NCBI GenBank assembly: GCA_023653095.1
Contig: JAMNXP010000008.1
Span: 37,930-101,929, forward strand
Length of the DNA: 64,000 nt
Direction of reading: 5' to 3'
From: Bacteroidia bacterium
GTDB lineage: Bacteria; Bacteroidota; Bacteroidia; NS11-12g; UBA955
Part shown: piece after piece, positions 18,505 to 28,600 of the stretch
Layout: every line of letters starts with the position of its first letter
How positions within the stretch are numbered: position 1 is the stretch's first letter
Notes under the pieces: model-generated
The model's database searches: none
Told to the model about the DNA's origin: nothing
What the model saw: only the letters and a program-made list of their open reading frames with translations
Position numbers and translations under genes: made by a program

Positions 18505-19557
18505 TTACATTTCAGGGAAAGGGTTGTACTTGCGGTTAGGGCCGATGGTGTAGGGGAAGATGATGAGAGAAAATTCGTGGGTGACGGGAACGCCGGTATT
18601 TTTCAAGGAAACGTTCCAATCATTGGAATATGCAAAGTAGTATTTGTCATAGCGGGCACCAAAATAATAGTTGATGCTCCAAGCCTGTTTATCAAAAGCC
18701 TGGGTGTTTTGCGCGCCAACTCCGAGTCTAAAATTCGCCCTTTTGGCATTAAACATGATGCTTCTTGACTGTACAGTTTCTTGTTTTCCAAGAACTGTTT
18801 GTTGCTGGATCAGGTAGTTGAAAGAAGGAATTATTTCTGTACCTGTGGGGGAGGTGTAAATTCTTGTCCCTCCTTGTAAACTGAGATTTAAGGGGAGATT
18901 CTGAACTCCATCGCCATAAAAGGAAATATCGGGCTGGTTTATGTTATAAGCAGACAGCCCTAAAAATCCATTTTTACCATAGAAAAGAGTTCCTGCTGAA
19001 ACGTGTACAGCATTGCGAGTGATTTTATTCAGTGGTTCTGATGTGGGATTTACGAAGCCAGTGTTTGCTTGGTTGATCTGATCCTCCCAAAGGAATTGAT
19101 CTTTTCCGAAAGAAAACGAAGAAAACTGAGCGGTCATGCCCAATTTTAGCTGGTAAGCGTTGATTTTAATGTCATAACCGTAGGTCAGGGAAGCTGAAAA
19201 GTGGGAATATTTAGACATTTTATCGGCTCCAGAATTGAGGTCTGTTGTGAAGGCGCTGACACCCCATGAGGTGTTGTTTTTTTTAACGGGACTATCAAAA
19301 GACAAGGTCTGGGTATACAATCTGTTGGAAATCCCTAACCATTGGGCCTTGGTGCCCGAGGTTATGCGGCTGGCAGCTTCGGAATTGACGCTTCCTAACC
19401 CAACGAGAGCAGGATTGGTTAAATGTCTTTGAGCGTATAATTGTCTGAATTGGGGATTTTGTGCTTGAAGATTGGGAATATTTAATACGGATAAAAGCCC
19501 TAAAATTAGGCTTTGAATTGAAGTTTTTCTGTTGGAAATAAAACGATTGAAAATCAT
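18505..19557 (-). CDS. PorP/SprF-family T9SS membrane protein
   Basis: A 350-residue outer-membrane protein starting at ATG 19557. A signal peptide ends at LQAQ, followed directly by the PorP/SprF N-terminus (NPQFRQLYAQRHLTNPALVG), where the NPA motif is diagnostic. Amphipathic strands fill the rest and it ends in FSLIIFPYTIGP. PorP/SprF proteins bind T9SS cargo carrying a type B C-terminal domain, helping secretion and anchoring at the surface. It is transcribed divergently from the giant PKD gene, sharing a 135-base control region, and is therefore a candidate partner for that cargo, besides the second PorP/SprF gene at 37418. Confidence 0.85.
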   Translation of the reverse strand: MIFNRFISNRKTSIQSLILGLLSVLNIPNLQAQNPQFRQLYAQRHLTNPALVGLGSVNSEAASRITSGTKAQWLGISNRLYTQTLSFDSPVKKNNTSWGVSAFTTDLNSGADKMSKYSHFSASLTYGYDIKINAYQLKLGMTAQFSSFSFGKDQFLWEDQINQANTGFVNPTSEPLNKITRNAVHVSAGTLFYGKNGFLGLSAYNINQPDISFYGDGVQNLPLNLSLQGGTRIYTSPTGTEIIPSFNYLIQQQTVLGKQETVQSRSIMFNAKRANFRLGVGAQNTQAFDKQAWSINYYFGARYDKYYFAYSNDWNVSLKNTGVPVTHEFSLIIFPYTIGPNRKYNPFPEM

Positions 19558-19655
19558 CAATGAATTTTCAACAATATTACGGAATAATATTTCCTCAAAA
19601 ATGAAATTCACCAAATATTATATAATGTTAAAATCCTGAAATTCATAGCAACGGG

Positions 19656-19663
19656 TAATTTTG
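19656..19663 (+). promoter_or_regulatory. Candidate -7 element for the giant surface operon
   Basis: TAATTTTG fits the TAnnTTTG consensus and lies 29 bases before the start codon of the PKD protein, a sensible distance for a short leader. No TTTG is visible at the -33 position, so this is tentative. Confidence 0.35.
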
Positions 19664-19692
19664 CTTAATATTGCTTATTGTTCAAATAAATA

Positions 19693-22600
19693 ATGAACGT
19701 ACATTCAATCAAATCTAATTACAGAACCAACAGGTTTGTCAAGGTGGCAATATTGTTGCTTTTCTTGATGCATGTTGGGCGTGCTTTTTCCGCTGGTTCC
19801 ACAGATAGTTGTAGAGGATTAATTCTGGGTGCCAATGTAAATTCAGATATCTGTTTTAATTCGGGCTCAGGTTTCACAAATTCTACTCAAGACACTCTAA
19901 ATTATTCCATAAGTCATTCTTGGAAATTTGACGGTACAGAATTATCAACCCTTGCAGTTCCGCAGATTGGCTCTTTAGCAGTGGGTAGTTATACAGTTGT
20001 TTATAGAGTGACCAATGCTGTTGGTTGCTGGAAGGCAGATACGTTTGCCTTGAATATTGTAGATTTACCTACTTCACTGGTAACGGTAAACGATGCTTCA
20101 CAGTGTGACAACAAGAATGAGTTTATATTAGAGTCGGTTAGCACGGTTCCATCTGGAGCAGGAACAATAACAGGTTCAGATTGGAATTACGGAGATGCGA
20201 CCACTGGTTCAGGAGATTCTGTGGCACACACCTATACATCTAATGTTGGATTGTTGACGGTGGTTCACACAGTAACTACTTCTTACGGATGTGAAGATAC
20301 CAGTCAAATCAAGTTGACGGTGTTGCAAGGTCCCACTGCGAAGTTCACCATCGATACGGTAAACAACTGTTTGAGGGGTAATGAATTTGGATTTACCGAG
20401 AATTCAACCGCTGGAGATGCCAGCAAAAAAGAATATACTTGGAGCATCACAGAGAAGTCCAGTCAAACAAAGACAACTTCATCGAGATTTACAGAATCAT
20501 TCGGCACTGTAGGAGTTAAAACTGTCAAGTTATTGGTTGAAGACAACAACGGTTGTTTGGACTCAATGACCAAGACGTTGGAGGTTCATATCCATCCCAC
20601 GGCAAATTTTAGCGTGAATGATACTGCTCAGTGTTTGAAGGGAAATTCATTTGTACTAAGCAGCAGTTCAATTTCAAATGTCACCAATGCGGCGTTGACC
20701 AACTACTGGGATTTCAAAGACGGAAGCAACAGCACTTCGGCAAATCCAAGCAAAACATACGCAAGTTCAGGACGCAGAGAAGTAGAATTGATTGTGACAA
20801 ATGACAAAGGTTGTAGCGATACTACGGTTGGTGTGGCTCATAGTTATCAAGATCCAGATGTGAAATTCACCATTGATGATTCTACACAATGTTTTGATAC
20901 ACACAAATACAAACTCACTAATACTACTCAGAATTTTGCTTCAAGTATAAACTACACTTGGAGTTTTGGTGATTCAAGTACGTCTGTAGCATTCAACGCA
21001 GTAAAAGTATACAGTTTCACTGGAAGAAAACAGGTTAGCCTAATTGGAGTTGATTCTAGAGGATGTAGAGATACGTTTTCAGAAGGCGTTTATACGGTAC
21101 CCATGCCCAAAGCGCTTGCAACTGTAAACGATGCTGATCAGTGTGATAACAGCAATTTATTTATATTAGAAACAAACAGTACTGTTCCAGCAGGAGCTGG
21201 TAGTATTTCTTCAACGTGGAATTTTGGTAACGGGGCAACTTCTGCAGGAGATTCTGTTGGTTACCATTATTCAACATTAACTGGAAATGTCACAGTTATT
21301 CACACGGTCACTAGTTCCTACGGATGTATTGACACCAACCAAATAAAATTGAAGGTTTTCAATGGACCAATCGCAAAATTTACGATTGACACTGTCAATA
21401 ATTGTTTGAGAGGCAACACTTTTGGATTCACTGAAAACTCCACGGTAGGTGATGCGAGCAAAAAATCTTTTACTTGGAATTTTGACGGTTTTTCACCTTT
21501 AACAAGGTTGGTTTCAAGCAGATTTACCCAAGGCTTCCTAGCTGCAGGTTCTCAGAACATTAAGTTAATGGTAGAGGATAACAACGGTTGTAAAGACTCA
21601 ATTACTAAGTCGGTTATAGTTCAGAATCACCCCATCGCGTTGATCTCAAAAATTGGGGCTGACTCTTGTCAAGACATCGCTTCTAAGTTTAATGTGGTTG
21701 ATTTGAAGGCACCAAAACCTGTAGGGGTTAGTTGGTTGTTCAGCGATAATCAGACCTTTACTGATTCGATCATTACCGTGAGTTTTTCTTTTGATGGACA
21801 AAAATCTGCGCGAGCTATCGTTACCAACGCTGTAGGATGTAGGGATACCGCAATCAGAGTTTTTAAAGTATACAGAAATCCAGTTGCGAATTTTAAATTC
21901 ACTGATTCTGCCGTTTGTTTGCGTGGAAACGAAGTTGAGATTAATCAAACTTCTTCCAATGTTCACGGAACACTGAGTACAGCAACATGGAATTTTGGTG
22001 ACGGATCGGGAGTTACGCAAAATAATGCTGCAACGTTTAAGAAATCATATTCGTCAGCTGGAACCTACACGGTGAAGATGATCTACACCAATTCATTGGG
22101 TTGTGGAGACACACTCACAAAGTTGGTTACTGTTTTGCCGATGCCCAAAGCCCAATTTGCTTGGGTAGACAGTTTGCAATGCAGAACAGGGAACGGTTTT
22201 AGTGCGATAAATCAGAGTAAATCGAATGTAACAGGTCATACTTTGAATTATGTTTGGGATTTTGGGGATTCTACTTCTTCAACTTTGGCCAATCCTTCTT
22301 TATCTTATGCATATGATGGAACCAAGACAGTAAGGCTTTCTGTTAACTCTTCCGAGGGATGTAAAGACACGTTCATTTCACAAGTAATAGTATATCCTCA
22401 ACCGCGCGTTGGATTCACCATCAACGATGTTGATCAGTGTGTGAACAATGATGTATTCGCATTCAATGATACATCAAAGGTGATAACCGGCGGTGGAACT
22501 TTGAGCAGATTGTGGAATTTAGGCGATGGGGGAAGTGCCAATACTTTGTCACCCACCCGTTCTTATTCTAGCAGCGGAAATAGAAATATTAAATTGGTTG

Positions 22601-25600
22601 TCACCACATCTAACGGATGTAAAGATTCGGTGAGCAAATCAATTACGGTATTTGCAAAACCAGAGTCCCGTTTTTCTAAATTGAATCCAGATTCATGTTT
22701 GAATACTACCTGGAATTTCAGGGTTCGCGATGCGTTGAGTACCACAATGACCAGCGTAGCATGGACGGTTTCAGGAAGTACCAATTATTCAGACTCATTA
22801 ATCAGTCATCACTTTAGTACCAACGGTACCCATACTGTAGGTTTGATCATTGGTAATGCGGATGGGTGTTTTGATACTGCGTCGCATCAAGTGAGAGTGT
22901 TTAAAAATCCAGTGGCTAGTTACACCGTGGATGATTCTGCTCAGTGTTTTGCAGTCAATTATTTCAAGTTCCAAGTGGGAAGTACTTCTCCCAACGGTTT
23001 GTCTTTGAAGCATAGTTGGGATTTTGGAGATACTTCGGGTTCAAGCGCTTTGAAACCCGTAAAAGTGTTTGCGAGCATCGGACGAAGATCGGTGTACTTG
23101 AAATCTACAGATACGCGCGGTTGCGCTGATTCATTTAGACAAGACATTTATGTGGCTCCATATCCGGTATCTAATTTCACCATCAAGGATTCTGTACAGT
23201 GTGAGAATCATAACTTATATGTTTTTGAAGATGCAAGTAGCATTCTTTCTGGTGGAGGAAGTCTAAGTTCGCAATGGATTTATGGAGACAATACTACAGC
23301 CAGCGGTGACTCAGTAGCACATAATTATGCTACAAAAACGGGTTACATCAAGGTTCAACACAAGAGTATCTCAAGTTACGGATGTAGAGACAGCAGCATC
23401 CAAACGGTTCACGTAAGAAAAGGACCAGATGCGGTTATAGGGCTTGACACGGTGTTGTATTGCATCAGAGGAAATGAATTTGGAGCTACAGACCTCAGCG
23501 TTAAAGGCGAAGGCAATAAGACCAAGTTCACATGGACTTGGGGCGATGGCAACGTAGACGTAAAATCAACGCCATCAAGATTTACATACAGTTACGCAAA
23601 TACCGGAACCTATACCATTAAGTTGTTGGTTGAAGATCAATACTCTTGTATTGATTCAATCAGTAAATCAACCACGGTACATCCTAATCCAACAGCACAG
23701 TTTGCAATAGTTGATAGTTTGCAATGTTTCAATGCAAACAGCTTTTCTTTTGCGCAACAAAGTACATCGAACACAACCAATTCAGTGTTGAGTTACGCGT
23801 GGACGTTTGGTGATGGAGGCACAAGTACAGTCTCATCGCCCACCCATTCTTATTCTGTTTACGGATCGAGAGACCTCCAGTTGAGAGTGACAAACGTCTT
23901 TGGATGTAAAGATACGTTTGACTCAAAGGCTAGAGTTTACTCATTGCCAGTAGTTAAGTTCACCGTAAACGATTCCACTCAGTGCGAGAATAACCAGTTG
24001 TTCAACTACCAAGATTTGTCGAGCATTCCATCAGGGGAGGGAAACATCAGCAGAAACTGGACTTTGGGCGATGGAAGTCAGAGCACTGCCTCTGATTTCA
24101 GTTACAGATACAGCGGACATGATACTGTAATTGTGAAGTTGGTGCAGACCAGTAGTTTTGGTTGTAAAGACTCATTGAGTAAGCGCATTGAAGTTTTGAG
24201 AAAACCTCAAATCAGATTTGCTAAAATTGGAGCAGATTCATGTAGAAATACACCATCAAAGTTTAAGGCATGGGATGCAGATGTGGTTAAGCCATTGAGC
24301 GTAAGTTGGTTGTTTAGCGACAATCAGACTTTCAATGATTCCATCATCACCGCATCTTTTGCGGTTGAAGGACAAAAATCGTTGAGAGTGATTGTGGGTA
24401 ATTCCAGCGGCTGTACCGATACAATAAACAGAATATTCAATGTGTATGAGAATCCACATGCTGGGTTCTTCATCACAGATTCAGCATTGTGCTTCAGGGG
24501 CAATGAGTTTGAATTTAACGATACCACGAGCATTAACAATGGAACCGTATCACAATTGATTTGGGACTTTGGGGATGGGAAATCACAAACCAAAACCACG
24601 AATGCAGCGGTTTACAACAGATATGCAGATACCGGAAATTACACCGTAAAATTGCGTATTACCAACACATTGGGATGTGGAGACACCATTACCAGGAAGT
24701 TGCGCGTACTGCCACAACCTAAGGCGGTATTCACTCATGCTGATAGTTTACAGTGTCGTACAAACAACAGCTTTGAATTTAATAACAATAGCGTTTCAAA
24801 TTCATCAACAACGTCGTTGACGTATGATTGGAGATTTGGAGACAGCACAACATCTGCTTCTCTAAGTCCAGTGAAGTCATATGTCTACGATGGGGTGAAG
24901 AATTTAATCTTGTACGTAGAGAATGGCGAAGGTTGTAGAGATACTTTCAATTCAACATTGGAAGTATATCCGCAGTCGGTTGTTGATTTTAGTATCAATG
25001 ACGTTGATCAGTGTGAGAACAACAATTTGTTTCAATTTACAGGGAATTCTACCACAGGGGCTCGTGGTGGATATTTGTATTCAAAATGGATTTTCGGTGA
25101 TGGAGCAACAGACACTTCTCGAAATACCAGCCACAGATATACTGCACATGCAAACCACCAAGTGAAGTTGGTTGTAACCACTTTTTATGGATGTAAAGAC
25201 AGTATATCTAAAGGGGTTACAGTGTTCAAAAAACCGACGGGTTTATACACCAAAATCACCAAAGATTCTTGTTTGAATAACTCTCATAGCTTTAAGGTTG
25301 AAGATTTAGATCAACCAACCATGACATCAGTCACTTGGGAGTTTAATGATGGGGTAAACTTTACTGATTCAATAATCAATAGGACCTTTGTTGCGGATGG
25401 TCAGAAATCAGCGAATTTATATGTTCAAAACGCTAATGGATGTTTTGATTCAATTTATCCTAAGTTCAGAATCTATGATAATCCCATCGCTAACTTTACA
25501 AGAAAAGATACCTTCTTATGTTTGGAAGGCAACAATTTTGAATTAACTAGCACGGCAACTTCCAAATACGGTTCTTTGAATCACTACAAATGGGAATTTG

Positions 25601-28600
25601 GTGACGGTCAGACGGGTGCGTCTAAGAATTTCAATCACAGTTATATCGATTCGGGATATTATGATATTACATACAGGGTAGTTAATACCTTGGGATGTGG
25701 TGATAGCGTCACCAAAGTGGTTCGTGTGAATCCAAATCCAAGAGTACATTTCAATGCAGATTTGTATCAACAGTGTTGGCACAGCAATTTGACTCAGTTT
25801 ACAGACAGCAGTGAATCAAATTTGAAAGGAAGGTCAACCTTGACTAATGCTTGGAATTTTGGCGATAGTTTGACTTCGGCGTCAGCGAATCCCCAGAAAA
25901 CATATCAGTGGTATGGAGTAAAAACCATACAATTGATTGCTACAAACGATGAAGGTTGTTCTGACACGGTAAAGCGAAGTATTGAGATCAAACCTGAGCC
26001 TATTGCAAAGTTTAAAATTGACAATTCGGCGCAATGCGTCAACGACAATGAGTTCAATTTCTTGGATACAACATTGACGCGTCAGCGAGGTGGAACTCAT
26101 ACGGTGAGTTGGAAGTTTGCCGATGGAGATACAAGCAGTTTGAAGTCGTTTGCACGCAGCAAGAATCAAGTGGGAACCTTGGGTATGAAGATGATTGCCA
26201 CTAGTGAGTTTGGATGTCAAGATAGTATTGAGAAGTCTATCAGATTATTTGCGAAACCTCAGGCGGTGGTGAAATATTTAAGTCAAGATTCTTGTTTGAG
26301 CACTAAGGCCAAATTGCAAGCAGTAAACGCAGCTGGAAATGGAATCAGAACGGCTACATGGAGTTATGATGACGGTACGGGTTCTACGGGGGTAAACGCA
26401 AGCAAGAAATACACTAATACAGGCATTAAAAAGGTGGTGTTGAATTTGGAGAATACCAATTATTGTAGAGATACCGTTGAATTTAAATACACGGTGAGAG
26501 CTAATCCGAAGAGTTATTTTGTTGCTTCGAAGTACTCACTGTGTGAACGTGGTAATTTGGTGGTATTCAAGGATTCATCGAATGCCGTTGAGGGACAAAT
26601 TGATAGTTTGGTTTGGGATTTCAATAATGGGGTTAGATTGGGTAAGATAGGAAAAGACACCGCTCATTATTCTTTTGGTGTAGCAAGAGTTTACACGGTA
26701 AAGCAAGTGGCTGTGAATTCATTTGGTTGTCAAGATTCATCGACCCAAAAGGTAACGATTTTAGCAAATCCTGATGCCGACTTTGACATTGATCAAAATT
26801 CTCAGTGTTTATCTGGAAATGCATTTACCCTTACAAACAATACCAATCCGAACAATGGTAATTCCGCGATGAATTTCTTCTGGAGTTTTGGTGATAGTAC
26901 AAATAGTTCCTCTAAAAATCCGAAGAAAACTTATGCATTTGATGGAACTAAGGCCATTCGATTGATTGCCTCCAACAGCGATGGTTGTTTAGATACCATT
27001 GATAAAACCGTATTGGTTCGACCTCAGCCTAAAGCTAAGTTTGCCATTAACACGGTGAATCAGTGCGTGAACGCGCAATCGTATGTCTTCACTGATCAGT
27101 CAACGGTTAAAAGTGGTGGTGGGTCATTATCGAGAGTCTGGAATTTAGGTGATGGCACGGTATCAAATCAAACAATCGTCAATGGAGTTAATTACAAGTC
27201 GGCGGGAGTATACACGGTGAAATTGACTTCAAGAACTACGTTTAATTGCATAGATACAGTTATTCAGCAAATCAGGGTCTTCCCTAAACCTACGGTTGCA
27301 TTTACGGTAAATCAAGATACTCAGTGTTTGGTTGGAAATGCGTATAGTTTCAACAATACCTCGACCATTGCAACTGGAGGTGGAACTTTGGCTTATGCAT
27401 GGACCTTCGGAAATGGCGGAAGCAGCAGTAATACTCATCCAACATTATCTTACGGTCAATATGGAAGTTATATCGTGGAATTGAAAGCTACTTCTTCGAA
27501 TGGATGTATAGAAATCTTGAAGAAGAACATAGCTGTTGTGGCAAATCCCTCGGTGAATTTTGTTTTTAGCACTGCTGACAAACAATGTAAGAGTGTGAAT
27601 GCATTTAAAATGACCAATCAAACAAATCTTTTGAACGGTCTCTCAGCAAAATACACATGGAACTATGGCGACAATAGCAGCTCATCTGGGGTGGATGGTT
27701 CTAGAACGTATTCACAATCAGGAAATTATTCAGTTAAACTATTGGCGGTGAATTCAAATGGTTGCACAGACAGTGTTTCTAAAACCTTAACCGTTTATCC
27801 AGATCCTGTGGCTGACTTCAGCATCAATCAATCAGGACAATGTATCAACGATCAATTATTTGACTTTAAGAACAATTCCTCAGTAGCGTTTGGGGGAGGA
27901 ACATTGAGTCAAATTTGGAATAGCAATGATTCATTGATCTCAACGGCTCAAAATATCACTGCTACCTTCAAGGAGGTTAAGTCATATTCGATTAAAATGG
28001 TGAGCCTTTCTTCTTTAGGATGTAAAGATTCTTTAAGTAAGAATATTGTGGTATACCCGAAACCACAAGCTGATTTTGCCATCAATAATTCTCAACAGTG
28101 TTTGCAAAATAACAAGTTTGATTATACCAATAACAGTAAAATCAGTTCGGGTAGTTTGAATTATGTTTGGTCATATGGAGACGCAAGCGGATCTACTGCG
28201 GTTAGTCCAACAAAGAATTATTCAGCATACGGAAGTTACACCGTTAAGTTGATGTCTATTTCAGGGTTTGGGTGTAAAGATTCGGTAATTAAAACTGTAA
28301 AGGTGCATTCACAGCCAACGGTTCAGTTTAGTTTGTCTGATACAGCATCTTGCTTGTATCAAAATCAATTTAACTTCAATAACCAAAGCAGCAATGCCGA
28401 TGGCTCAAGCTTAAATCATACTTGGTTATATAGCGATGGAACTTCACAGAGTTCTTTGAATTCGGTGAAGTCTTTCTCAAATTCTGGTCGTTATTTGGTT
28501 AAGCTTCGCACACAATCAAGTTTTGGTTGTAGTGATAGTATGGTTAAATGGGTGAGGGTTTATCCGCAGCCACTGCCATCTTTTAGTTTGGTTAAAGCCA